DNA of 64,000 bases. It comes from Sipunculus nudus (taxonomy: Eukaryota; Annelida; Sipuncula; Golfingiida; Sipunculidae). The position numbers and the translations under genes were made by a program. The DNA is taken from contig CM049316.1 of NCBI GenBank assembly GCA_026874595.1, positions 25,937,839 to 26,001,838 of the forward strand, written 5' to 3'. Below are positions 45,285-56,065 of the stretch, piece by piece. Below the pieces are notes generated by a model. It saw only the letters and a list, made by a program, of their open reading frames with translations. It was not told where the DNA came from and searched no databases. How positions within the stretch are numbered: position 1 is the first letter of the stretch; the number at the start of each line of letters is the position of its first letter.

Positions 45285-45440
45285 TGAGGGTATTTTCTCT
45301 GTAAATGGGAGTGATCCATCACGCGTGCCCCCGGAGCTAGAGGGCGCGTCGTCGTGGTAGAGATCAGAAGCAGTGACCTGAGTACGAAGGAAAAAGAGTC
45401 GCGGGTCAAGACCCTCGTTTCCCTTTAGAATCAGGTCTGA
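45285..45440 (+). repeat. Dispersed repeat family F4, copy 2
   Basis: It matches 55,893-56,065, including the TCTGTAAATGGGAGTGATCC region, GAGGGCGCG and the later CGCGGGTCAAG and ATCAGGTCTGACTT stretches. Confidence 0.5.
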
Positions 45441-46150
45441 CTTATAATTGACACATGATAGACATATCCGTTTTACCCCACTATAATTTGCAGATTTGGG
45501 CGTGGTCCAAACATGCGTTATTCTGCTTTAAAATGAACAGATACCCGTTCAATTGTCTGAAATTCATCTCCGTAGATAATTATCGGCTTGGACGCTGTCC
45601 TCGGACTAATTTCGTGTCGAATCCCCGAGCCATTATCGAATCCTCACAGGTTTCTTTGTCCCTGTTTCTCGAAACCGCTCATGGGGCTGCCAATTTGTGT
45701 ACACACTAAAACTCGGATGTCACAGGTCGTATGTTGAAATTATGGTTATACCGCTAGTAGTCAGAAATCGGATATCTGACGAAAACTCAATTAAAGCAGG
45801 ATATACTTTCTTAATTATATGACGACATCACTGTCTACGTAACATATATACATAATATTACGCTCCTCATGCCGCGGGTATTCAATGCAGTCGTCGAAGA
45901 TCTCGAGCTCTCGTGTAACCGATGACACTCTGGAACAGGGCCAGGACCCAGTAAAACGGGAGGGGGCGGCGTGTTGTACTCTGACGAACGAGAGTGGGTG
46001 ACACACGTTTAAAATTTTAAGCTTGATGCACAGTGCTTAATACCGCGCTCTCATTGGTCTGTTTATTTGCTTTGTATGCATCCTTGGATTCGAACCTAGA
46101 AAAAATATTTTTAGTCAAAGCAGCGAATAACGAGAGGAGTCTGGGACGAC
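45441..46150 (+). other. No recognisable gene, CpG-richer
   Basis: An 84-codon frame at 45,455-45,709 has no recognised similarity. A GGGGGCGGCG stretch lies near 45,961. Confidence 0.45.
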
Positions 46151-46635
46151 TTAAAGGGACATAATCAGGAGCTAACTTATGGCTTTTCTTTCACACATTA
46201 GTTCAGTTTTGCTTTATACAAATGTTTCCCTGCAAAACCATTCCAGCACAAGGTCTCATTTCCTCGCATATGGCTGTTTAACACCGTGTTATGGCTCTGC
46301 GTGTTGATAAAAAACATTCTGTTTGCCCTAACAAGGCGACGTGACCGGAGGTCCGTTTTAGAGGGGCAACTCGCTGTGTTTCAGCCAGCAGGAACATGTA
46401 TTACATTTTTTTGGCCGTTAGACCGGGCATCTCCTGATTGACACGTGTTTTTGCTCAGCGATGCACACGGCCCCACGCGCAGTGTTTATGTTGACACCTT
46501 TCATCGCGCCCGGTCCACTGTTTTTACCAAACGCTTTCAGGGCAATATTTTGGCAGGTATATATTTATTTAAAAGGAAAGAAGATATTTTTTTCGTGTTA
46601 ACTCAATATGCCTTATAGGTGATTGGGCCCTTTAA
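46151..46635. mobile_element. TTAA-flanked MITE, 477 bp
   Basis: TTAA at 46,151-46,154 and 46,632-46,635 flank a stretch starting AGGGACATAATCA and ending TGATTGGGCCCT, which are imperfect inverted repeats. TTAA duplication is the hallmark of piggyBac-type transposons. No transposase is present, so it is non-autonomous. Confidence 0.6.
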
Positions 46636-47291
46636 GTGTATAACCGCCCCGTGAGGAGCGTAGCATAACATTTAGGTATTGCATATATGAAAATGGAAGT
46701 AAAGAGGTGTAACACATATGTTTCCATAGGCACCATGTTTACTTTAATTTCCTACCATGTCCTAAGGAAACACGCCGAAACGCAAGCAGACTTTATCCCC
46801 TTATTAATTTCCGCAAGGGGAAAACGCCAGGCATTAACTCTATAGAAACAAGCATAAAGAACTTTCACCACCCCTCGCCACGTCAACATATTCCAACCGA
46901 GACTTTACTTACTTGTAAACCGAGCTGTCACTATTTTCTGAAGTAATCCGTCTTCTGTTGATTACTTTAGGATATTCCTAATACAGATGTAAATATCCTA
47001 GACTCTCATGAGTTCTCCAGTCTCGAAATACAGTTAGGTTAAACCCGCATCGGGACACATTCTTTTAAAATTTAAACAAAAAAAGAATTAAGGTTACGTA
47101 GAGTCGATATATCGCAAATCTCAGCGCCATTATTTTCTCAGTACGTGGTACACACTTGATGAATCACCGATTTATGGGGCATTGAATTGACCGCCACACG
47201 TTATAAGCAGTGAAAGTGACTTCTTAAGTTTTAATTTACAAGGAGACAGAGAGACACAGAGAAAGGGGGAAAAATCAGATAGGAATTGATA
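46636..47291 (+). other. Upstream region of the peptide-gene candidate
   Basis: Unique sequence with no repeat. A TTATAAGC element near 47,200 could be a TATA box about 90 bases before the candidate ATG, but this is weak. Confidence 0.25.
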
Positions 47292-47348
47292 ATGTATTTA
47301 CATGTAGCTCTAGTCTCTTTACTGGCTACGTCCTACGTTCTCCTGCAG
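47292..47348 (+). CDS. Candidate exon 1: signal peptide
   Basis: ATG at 47,292 opens 19 codons, MYLHVALVSLLATSYVLLQ, a strongly hydrophobic stretch like a secretory signal peptide. The exon ends CTGCAG/GTATAG at 47,348/47,349, a plausible splice donor in phase 0. An acceptor (TTCATTCTACAG) occurs 183 bases later in phase with exon 2. This is a short ab initio reading with no homologue I know. Chance is a serious alternative, because hydrophobic 19-codon stretches next to GT are common. Confidence 0.22.
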
Positions 47349-47531
47349 GTATAGTCAAAGTATAACCTTACATTCATCTTATATATCAAATTAATTTCTA
47401 CCTTCAACATATGATAGTAATTTTAGTTTCTGTATTTTTATTTTTGTGTAATTCTATAAAATATGCAAAATATTAACCGCAAAAAGGTTTGTAACATAAT
47501 TAATTCATAAATGTTCATATTCATTCTACAG

Positions 47532-47603
47532 ATCATGCCACCGCGTGGCTCTGTATCTTTTCAAATCAATATTGTCTCTGCACCTGACCACGTGAATGTT
47601 TAA
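47532..47603 (+). CDS. Candidate exon 2: short mature peptide and stop
   Basis: Following the acceptor ATTCTACAG (ending 47,531), the phase-0 frame reads IMPPRGSVSFQ, then INIVSAPDHVNV and TAA at 47,601. Joined to exon 1 it would give a 42-residue secreted peptide without cysteines. AATAAA-like signals follow at about 47,705-47,725 (AAAATAAAATAAAAATAAAA). Nothing beyond the frame, splice signals and polyadenylation-like sites supports it. Confidence 0.2.
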   Translation: MMPPRGSVSFQINIVSAPDHVNV

Positions 47604-48304
47604 ATAATAATCACGATTAAGAAGTGCTTATAATATATTAGCAGATAAACCCGGTAACCATGGGGTTGGGGGGTATTTAATGAGATGAGGAATGTCAGCT
47701 ATTCTCTTAAAATAAAATAAAAATAAAATGTAAATTTTCACTGGGAAAAGAGATTTGTTCAAATATTTTCACAGCTACTATGTGGCGCTGTGCTCGTGGC
47801 AAGAATTTCTTACATCGGTATTTTTAACTTGAAGACCTGGTCAATGATGACGTTTTCATTTGCGAACTGGAATGGGATGCGGGGCATTTTAGATTCTCGA
47901 GGATCTTTGACTTGTTATATTGATAATTATTGTTAGACATATATAAAGGACAGACTTGTGTAGGGAATATATGATAGATAAATTAACTGAATGTTTTAAG
48001 GCAAGAAAGATGTACCTAAAGAAGGAACAGAGAATATGCATACGTCGTAAGTGTCCGGACCCCTCCAACCCCCCCCCCCCCCTCCCCCCCCCCCCCACCC
48101 TTTCTCAACCTTTTTAAGGGTTTCAGACCAATTTGTACGACCCGGAGCCCCTTTAGGTTTTATCATTAGCCCTGCTAGATTGGACCCCTCCTTTTCCTAA
48201 ATCATGGATCTTCCCCTGAAAGTGCGCGATGATATATAACACTTCAACTGACACGTACTATCAGTAGGTAGACAGCACATGTAACAGACATTGAAAATGG
48301 TAAA
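47604..48304 (+). other. No gene; double poly-C tract
   Basis: Poly-C runs of 14 and 13 separated by one T lie at 48,069-48,096. The rest is unique. Confidence 0.6.
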
Positions 48305-48545
48305 TGATGCAAGGACTAAATGGTATACTTAAGGCTGGAAACCCTCTCAAAGATTAAGGAATAATGGGTTTTGTAAGGACTAAATAATGTTAAAGCAAAT
48401 CGGGAATAATGAGTTTTGTAGGGACTAAATGATGTATTTAAGGTAGGAAACCTCTTAAAGTAAGGAATAATGTGTTTTGTAGGAACTTAATGATGTATTT
48501 TAGGTGGAAAGCCACTTAAAGTAAGGAATAATGTGTTTTGTTAGG
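48305..48545 (+). repeat. Minisatellite, about 61-bp unit, about 4 copies
   Basis: Units contain GGAATAATGTGTTTTGT followed by a GGACTAAATGATGTAT-like stretch. The GGAATAATG motif starts at about 48,358, 48,403, 48,464 and 48,525, giving one short and two 61-bp spacings. Confidence 0.85.
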
Positions 48546-48698
48546 TATATAAATGATGCATTTAAAGTGTCAGGCAAAACATGCTTAAATCCGTCAAGGA
48601 CAGCAGGCGTTATTCATGTGCACAAAAGACCTTTATTCTGCGCAGGTATTCTGGTCTTTGTCGAAGCCAGTTCCACTGTTTTCGGTGGCAACCTCCAT

Positions 48699-49467
48699 TG
48701 TTACAGGTGCTCTTTTAATTGTGTGACACGGGCGTAACTCATGTTGTTGTTACATTTAATGTTCAATCCGTAATGGTTGAACTCTCGTTTTAATGTGAGC
48801 CTTGGGTTTTCACGCCTGGTCGTGGGTCACGTGATGGCCCTGGTATGTGGAGGTACGCACAGCGATGTCTTCTCGATAATTCCTGAAACGCGTGTTGTGC
48901 AAGAACTTATAGACGCTTCGAGAAGTGGAAAATTCTCGGCTTGGGGTGTGAAGGTATATAAAGAGGTTGTTTTTTAGAACCAGGGGGCAGACAACAGAGC
49001 AGATACCAGCGGACGTAGAAGTGTGTGTCAGATTCTAAGACCTTATCCGACGAATGCGGCAATTATACATTTTCAAAGACTTTCTCCTGGATTTTATGCT
49101 TTTGGACTTCAGTTTACTTTCTGGGTTGTTGAAAGAACTTTCCACAGGACTGTCTTTCTCCGAGAGTTTACATTTAAAGGACTTACCGTGGTGACGGTAT
49201 TGGTATCCAGGTATTGTACCATTATATTGTATTGACTTGTTGCTATAACGCTGTTTTACTGTATAATTGTATTGATTTAGTGTATTGTATTGTTAGGGTT
49301 GCTTTAAGAATAAATTATAGTTATTTGTTAACAAAAAACCACTGACTTCTTTATTCATTCCCCCAAACATTTCACGCTGCCTAGTGTTACAGTATCTGAT
49401 TTTTTCTCCATTACAGAATTTGTGTTCATCACGCATACGTGATCTGTTTATATTAGGTTCCGTAACA
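48699..49467 (+). mobile_element. Solo LTR, family L1 (769 bp)
   Basis: TGTTACAGGTG at the start and TTCCGTAACA at the end are flanked by a perfect 4-bp target duplication CCAT (48,695-48,698 and 49,468-49,471). TATATAAAG lies at 48,956 and AAGAATAAATTATAG at about 49,307. It lacks the SINE seen in the copy at 7,629 and so supplies the empty site (CTTTCTGGGTTGTTGAAAG at 49,117). No internal element sequence adjoins it. Confidence 0.92.
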
Positions 49468-50419
49468 CCATGTTATTTATAAACCACGCAAAAATGACCA
49501 AAAATATGTTTACATTCAAAATGATTAATTCTGGTATCGACGAGGTCACTGCGGGAAGAATAACCGTTAAAATGAGGTATAGCACAGTGTCATACGAAAC
49601 GCGGATTCAAAGAACATTGAGGACAAAGTGGACCAACTTCCTGTTATAAGCATTTTGTGTTAAGGAGAAAAAAACTTTAGGCAATGGCTACTGGCTATTG
49701 ATAAGTTCAAGGTGTCAGTACTACAAGAAACGTCTATGATGCACATAGGCACCCTTCTGTCATCAGAGACAATAACAGTGCTGATCTTTAAGTAGCGTCT
49801 GATGTGACTGAGTTATATCACACCAGTGTGTCAATCTATTCTACATTTGCTGCAAGCTAATTCTGAATAATGTGCCGATGTCTCCGGGATTCGCTATCTT
49901 TGCTTCCACCTTTCTCTCTTTTTTTTCTTTCTTTCACGTTTCTTCTCTTATTCTTCCCACCGTCCCTTTAGCTTTTCCATCCACTCGCTGCAGTTTGAAG
50001 AGGACAATGCTGTATTTTGGTTTCCGTAAAGAATACTCAGATCCAGATCCGGAATAAAGAGAGTCAGCAAACATTGAGCTCAGAATCTGCACAAAAACCA
50101 GTTTTATCTATAACTTTCCATAGGTGGAGATATTTGTTCTTTTTTTAATTATTATTTATATTCTTCTCCTTCTTCATTTATTTCATTATTCTGCCACTAC
50201 TTTTCAATTGATTTAAATAAATTTGACCAAGTTCCATTGACCTTGACCTATTTTTAAGGTCACAGATATCAACATGCGTTATTTTCAGATTTTCTCTTTA
50301 TCTATAAGTTGTACGGACAAGCGGATAAAAAAATACTATAAATTTTCTTTGAATTCACATGTCATATGGAAGCATATAGAACCATATGATATAGGCGACT
50401 CAGCACTTTGCAATTAGGA
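49468..50419 (+). other. No recognisable gene
   Basis: Unique AT-rich sequence; no repeat match found. Confidence 0.5.
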
Positions 50420-50487
50420 TACATTATTATTATTATTAGGATTATTATTATTACTATTTTTAATTTTATTATTGTTATGAATAATTA

Positions 50488-50527
<40 letters not shown>

Positions 50528-50530
50528 ATT
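50420..50530 (+). repeat. (ATT)n microsatellite
   Basis: ATT/TTA units with interruptions; the cleanest part is 50,486-50,525. Confidence 0.92.
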
Positions 50531-51655
50531 ATTATTAATATATCTGATCCTTCAATCAGTATATTGAAGATAATAATACCTTTACTTGAGTCAGGAACTT
50601 CTCGATACGCTGATATATGCATAGAGACTTTCATATAAAAGTTGTTAGGACGTTGGAATACCCAGCCTTTGCCTTGATGGGAAATTAGTAAACTCTCAAT
50701 TAAACCTCAGGGATTCGCTCTAACGTCGTGACGACAAGTTATGAAATCTGGATTATTCCTAACCCCGTGCATATAAAACCTGAAACCATGTTCCTAACCT
50801 TAAAATATACTTATATATGGAGCATGTGTTGTTTATTGTTAAATATATTACTTTAAAAAACTGACATTGATATTTAAGCTTTATTACTTCCAATAGAGGT
50901 GTGAACACATCTTTTATATTCAGTTACAAGAATGTTTCTTTAATATTCTTCAGACAGACAGTTACATATAAACCTGCTACAACAAAAGCAGTCCTGTATA
51001 ATGCGTAGTTCTCAAAAATGAAATTATGTTATATATAAACATGTGCATATAAATGTTTAACGTTTGCATATAAAGTTAAAACCAGGAATTACATGCAAGT
51101 GCCTAAAACTACAATACATTTTAATGGGGCTAATATTTAAATCAAAATTAAACTTTACTTAATTAACTTAGATTGTACAAATAGTGCTATAACTAATGCT
51201 ATCTGGTCGCCTTGGTACAGGTGGTTGCATGAGGTGGTTTCTAAGAACTGAGTAAACAGAAATAGTTAATGCTATTGGCGAGTAAATTGGCACACACTAC
51301 AGACGAATATTTAAGGCAAAAGGGATCCATTTCTACTCAAAGGTTCAAAGGTCATGGCTGAAACTGACACCTGCATTCAACTTCCATTTGAATCTGAAAA
51401 GAGCGTTGTCATTAATCTGTGTGACTTATGAATTTTACCATGCCAGGAGTTAATTTATACTAAGTTGCCATCCCTTGCTTTTGAAAAATATGTCTTTACA
51501 TTTCGAGATGTACGAATAAGGAACTTCTTTAAAAGTGTCTGAATTGAAATTTATTCAATAGGTTTACTTCTGGAAAAACAAGTACGGTTACCCCCACAAA
51601 AATAATGCTATTCATTATCAAATAGAAATGTGTTTGTGTAACATCATGGTGCTGA
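50531..51655 (+). other. No recognisable gene
   Basis: AT-rich unique sequence without open frames above 60 codons. Confidence 0.5.
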
Positions 51656-51721
51656 ATATATATTTATATATATAAATATATATATATTATATTATATATA
51701 TTATATTATATATATTACATT

Positions 51722-51781
<60 letters not shown>
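51656..51781 (+). repeat. Compound (AT)n microsatellite
   Basis: TATAT/ATTATAT variants are followed by a pure AT run of about 50 bp ending at 51,781. Confidence 0.93.
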
Positions 51782-51784
<3 letters not shown>

Positions 51785-52079
51785 TCTTTAAATATCCAAG
51801 GAGATACACCATCTCATCTCCTACCTCAGCTAAAGAAGTTATGTCTTTAGCCGTGTCGGTTTGATTTACTAAAAACGGGATTACGCACCTGAAAAGATGT
51901 TCGCGGAACCTTGCGTAGTCGTTAGACATTAGTCAGTGAATATATTTTTAAATTCTGGAGCGTATCTAGACAACGGAGCGGGTGACATAGAATTGTTAAG
52001 TCTAGGCGCGGGTATGCGCTCTGCTGGGTTCCAAGTCGGGTTATCGTGGGGAAGGAGTCATTAAACTAGATACCTGCAC
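51782..52079 (+). other. No recognisable feature
   Basis: Unique sequence to the left of an F2 copy. Confidence 0.45.
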
Positions 52080-52482
52080 GTAACTTTGACCGACGAGTCA
52101 ACTATCTCCGGCATACATCTGGAAGTAGTGATACACAATATCAGGTCTTCGTCCCTTTCTTACAGGTACATGGAATCCAGAAAACAGTCATCGGGAAATC
52201 ATGGTAGAGCACGAGCTGTCAGGTTAAATTCTGTGCAGCTCCCGAGTCTCGACTACAGATGTCGTCTCGACACGGCTGTCATCTCGGTCAGTTAGCATGA
52301 CCCACAGCATGCAGTATAATCACGTCATGACTGTTTTTTTTTTCATTCCATTGGTCATAACAGCTATGAAATATTTGTCTGTCAACGACCTGAGTTTAGC
52401 CTTTTCATTATTTCAGTTGCTCTGTTTTTTGTCTAGAACCGTGAAACCGGCGCCGTTGAGCACAAGACCTATGTACAAATGA
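52080..52482 (+). repeat. Dispersed repeat F2, copy
   Basis: It contains ATACACAATATCAGGTCTTC, GAGCACGAGCTGTCAGG and, further on, ATATTTGTCTGTCAACGACC, in the same order as 57,430-57,720. It ends with CCGGCGCCGTTGAGCAC, matched at 55,506. An acceptor-like CTTTCTTACAG is present in the middle. Confidence 0.65.
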
Positions 52483-53455
52483 TGAACTAGGACTTACAGA
52501 AGACTAATTGGTTTAAAATGTGGATATCAAAACCCTCGCGACTTTAAGGTGTAAACAGGAGTGTATACAACTCACTTTATTACTTTTTATTTCTTTTTTT
52601 CAGATACATATTAACGATTCTTGATAACATAACTTTCCCATCATGAACAAATTAAAATAAATTAATCAATGGCATTAGTAAGATACAAATTAACTTACTG
52701 AATGAGTGGTAAACTACCTGCAAAATTAATCCGCCAAACAAATCCAAAACTGAACTTGGGCAGTACAGTGTTTTCAGAAGGGAGGGGGAGGGGTACCCAA
52801 CAGCTGACTCATTAACTGAGTGTAAAAATCTAAACATGTGTGTCAAATGAGAATGAATTCTCAGAATATTTTGAATATTTAAAATCGACTAAGATCTTCA
52901 ACATTTTCAAAATTAATATAATTATGGACTTCACAGTTTAGGTACTCTAATTATCTCAAGAGAAAGTCAGAAATACTGCTTTGGGGATAAATGTAAAAGT
53001 CTTCAACCTGTAAATAGTTGCAAGTGACATTACCAGTTTGTCATACCGTTAAGTCTCCTTTCGTCATATTATTTTCACTAACAGACATTTAGGTTTTTTT
53101 TTAAATTCACCAGTGTTCCAATGTGCTGACGGTCCCGGGTCTGGGGTGTTGGTACAGCACGTAGGAAATGAATGGTTGTTTCTAATCTAAAGACTGCCAT
53201 AACCAATTTGTCCATGTTATCGGACCTAGCATACCTGTCTCCACTGCCTCTCCCAAGAGATATCCGTTTTCAGGTCATGTACCTATGTTGTGAGTGGCGA
53301 GAAAAACAACTGGAGTAGACGATCCCACGCGATTATCCAGGCTTGACATAAACAGCCAAATGCCTTTCGAGACATAAATTACGATAAATATGTTGATGAA
53401 ATAGAAATTTTGGATAAATACTGGAGCTTTTGTATCAAATGTTTAATTACATTCT
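52483..53455 (+). other. No recognisable gene
   Basis: Unique sequence. The short frames here resemble nothing. Confidence 0.45.
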
Positions 53456-53650
53456 GGGGGGGGGGGGGGGGGTTACTTTCGAGCTCCTTAGCTGACCAAA
53501 TTTCAGGTTTCTAAGGAGATCTTTATAAGGGTGTTCGGTTAGAAGTTTCTAAGCACAGCGGTTACGATTTGTGCCTTGTTAACGGACGACCGGACGGACG
53601 GACAAAGAGTGATCGCTATAGCTCAGATGACTGTCGGTCAGCTGAGCAAA
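53456..53650 (-). mobile_element. End fragment of the 5.2-kb-type DNA element
   Basis: The reverse complement of 53,470-53,650 matches 5,189-5,420: GCTCAGCTGAC, then CATCTGAGCTATAGCGATCA, GTCCGTCCG repeats and TTAACAAGGCAC. A 17-G run (53,456-53,472) replaces the rest of the element. Confidence 0.7.
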
Positions 53651-53695
53651 AAACCAGAGCCACTTCGAATATATCATTCGAATACTGATCATTCT

Positions 53696-54180
53696 GTATC
53701 ACAAGTGTCACCCGATAGGTGTTGCCCCTTGCCGGTGACTTAGGGAAAAGGCTGCCCTTGCCAAGTGACGGTTCGTGTTGCCTAACGTTGTAAAGTAGAG
53801 ACGGTGTGGTTTTTGATGGCGCACTCAACGTATAACACTCAGGTACACAATAAAAAACGAGGCAGTGGCTGAGCAACAATGAATATATTAACAGAAAATG
53901 ACGGAATTGAAAACAACCTACCAGATAGGGTTTCAAGCCTGTTACGCCTTACAAGCGCAGGAATACAGTCCACATTAAATACACTGACTGCACACAAACA
54001 AAAAACAACTCTAGTTATGTACAGAGTCCGATTGAACAGTCGCTAGAAGTCCTTACTGGTGGCACTGGACCCCGACTGGCAGCACAGGATCTAGACTGGC
54101 AGCACTGGCCCTTTGAAATACCCATCTACCCTGAATGCTCAGTCATATTCATAAGTCATATACAATTCTTAAGGCTCACC
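53696..54180 (-). mobile_element. Possible LTR of a second retrotransposon family
   Basis: The minus strand has a polyadenylation-like segment (TTTTTTATTGTG near 53,850) next to GTTGCTCAGCCACTGCC, arranged like an R-U5 border, and TG at 53,696 in plus orientation. The other end was not found, so this is a suggestion only. Confidence 0.22.
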
Positions 54181-54624
54181 TATAGTCACAATCACGCTGA
54201 ATACTAAAAAGGCTCGGAACAATACACCTGCTGCCATGGCAAAATTTAACCCAGAACACCGGGTGACCCTTATTGGATACCCTGATTGTCCCATACAGCT
54301 ACAGCTAAACCAAAGAATAAAATAATCCGTAGTTAAACAAAATAGGGGAAACATGCCCGCATGACACGAACCACTTTGTGACAACAAGTTTGGAAATAAG
54401 ACTTTCCGTTGATCCTGTGATTTGCTCGGTTTGTTCTTGAAGAAATGTGCTTTCTTCATAACGCACGAGGGTTTTCGTAGCAAACAGAGGTAAATTTCTG
54501 GTATCTCTTGGAACAAAATGATGGCCAAAAGCCCCGGAGAGGGGTCCCGACCAATGGTCATGATCATCCAAACTGGTCCCTCGGTTATCCAAACCATTTT
54601 GCTGTTTGTGTTTTTTTGTCCCAT
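54169..54624 (-). CDS. Longest open frame of the window, 151 codons, unknown
   Basis: The frame starts at 54,624 (minus) and has hydrophobic stretches near its middle and C-terminus (PLFCLTTDYFILWF; VLFRAFLVFSVIVTIG). An overlapping minus-strand frame of 95 codons exists in another phase. It has no known domain, no clear Kozak or splice context, and amino acid composition that could be chance. Either frame could be a remnant of a mobile element whose LTR-like region adjoins at 53,696-54,180. Confidence 0.15.
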   Translation of the reverse strand: MGQKNTNSKMVWITEGPVWMIMTIGRDPSPGLLAIILFQEIPEIYLCLLRKPSCVMKKAHFFKNKPSKSQDQRKVLFPNLLSQSGSCHAGMFPLFCLTTDYFILWFSCSCMGQSGYPIRVTRCSGLNFAMAAGVLFRAFLVFSVIVTIGEP

Positions 54625-55329
54625 GCTAGATATTTTTTTATATAAATCCTTTGATATTTAAGTCAATATTAGGAAAGCAAGCCAAGCATCTTTTGTTATT
54701 TTTTTTTGTATTTGTTCAACCTAAATTCAACCTGTCTTTCAAATATTAAATTATAAAAAAGTGTATTCAGTAACATCACTAACATGATATTCTATGTCGT
54801 TTCTTGTCAAATGAACTTAACTCTTTTACCCTTTAAAAATATCATAACATATGCATTCAGTGATATAACTTTATTTTTGTGAGTTACTGGAAACGCATCC
54901 TTCGAGTAGAATCTGGAGGAGTGCTTTTGGGATGACCTCGAACTCATTCGGGGGGGTTAGCAAGGGGAATGGTCAATGTAATCATCCCCCATTTATTCAG
55001 AGAACAATATTTATATTTTGGAAATAATATGTAATCATAATTAGAATAATAGACTTAAGATCCATTTCTGAATATAAATATGAAATATTATAAATCTAAA
55101 CATGATCAAAATTTACATATACTGGAACTATTATACCTTACTTTTTAAAATCTTATATTCAATTGTAATTTTTTTTCAAATATATCCACAGACTATAAAA
55201 GGTGTAAATATATAAATATATATGTGTGTGTGTGTTGAAAAAAGTTGTTAGTCACCCATCGACACCCCCCCCCAACACCCACACCCTCGAAGGCAAATTG
55301 ACGCCTCTTATTGGGCCGATATACACGTT
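54625..55329 (+). other. No recognisable gene
   Basis: AT-rich sequence with a short GT run (55,223-55,235) and a broken poly-C stretch near 55,264. Confidence 0.5.
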
Positions 55330-55545
55330 TAACCCTCCGGTTCACACATGAACGCGGCTCACAGCATGGAATACCTTTTCAGCATAGTTTCAGTTCACTG
55401 CCCAGTCGAGCGTGGCATATGTGATGCATTTGTCTGCCAATAATCTGACTACGTCTCTTTATTAATTCTGAGGGAACACTTTATGTCAAGCCATCAACAG
55501 CAAACCGGCGCCGGAGAATATGAGACGAATATGTACGAAAAATGA
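55330..55545 (+). repeat. Dispersed repeat F2, 3' half
   Basis: It shares CATTTGTCTGCCAATAATCT and CAAACCGGCGCCGG with the copies at 52,375-52,465 and 57,680-57,720. The front half with ACGAGCTG is missing. Confidence 0.5.
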
Positions 55546-55892
55546 TTATCTTGGAAAAATACCACCGAAAATATAGACGTCCACGACAATCATGGAATCA
55601 TAACAGATAACAAAGTATTGCACCTAATAAATATATAGTTAGCTGAAATCGTGAAGACATGTTTGGACACAGTGGAGATTACTTTGTAATTCCTTCCAAA
55701 TAACCGTGTACTTCGGCCAATTATTACATTTCCTTCATTAAGACCTTATTAAAAACCTTTGTTGCAATAATTTACCATAAAGTACTTATAAAAAGGTTAA
55801 ATCTAGACCAGTATATGTATCTGATATTACGATTAGATCAATTAAATCCTACTTTCCTCTTTGCCTGCGAGGTTTTATGCCGTCTTCAGTTT
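55546..55892 (+). other. No recognisable feature
   Basis: Unique AT-rich sequence. Confidence 0.45.
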
Positions 55893-56065
55893 CGGCACCC
55901 CAGGGTGTTTACTCTACAAATTGATGTAATCCATCTTGTGTTGACGAGACGAGAGGGCACGCCAGTGTGGCAGAGGTCCGATGAGCGGTCTCAGTACAGT
56001 GATTAGGAAACAGCGCGAGGGTCATCATTATCCCTGAGGACGTCAGATGTGACTGTCTTTTTTTG
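55893..56065 (+). repeat. Dispersed repeat family F4, copy 3
   Basis: This copy is open for VFTLQIDVIHLVLTRREG and PVWQRSDERSQYSD, in frame with part of the copy at 44,612 but not with that at 45,285. It could be a decayed coding repeat; no family is known. Confidence 0.45.
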
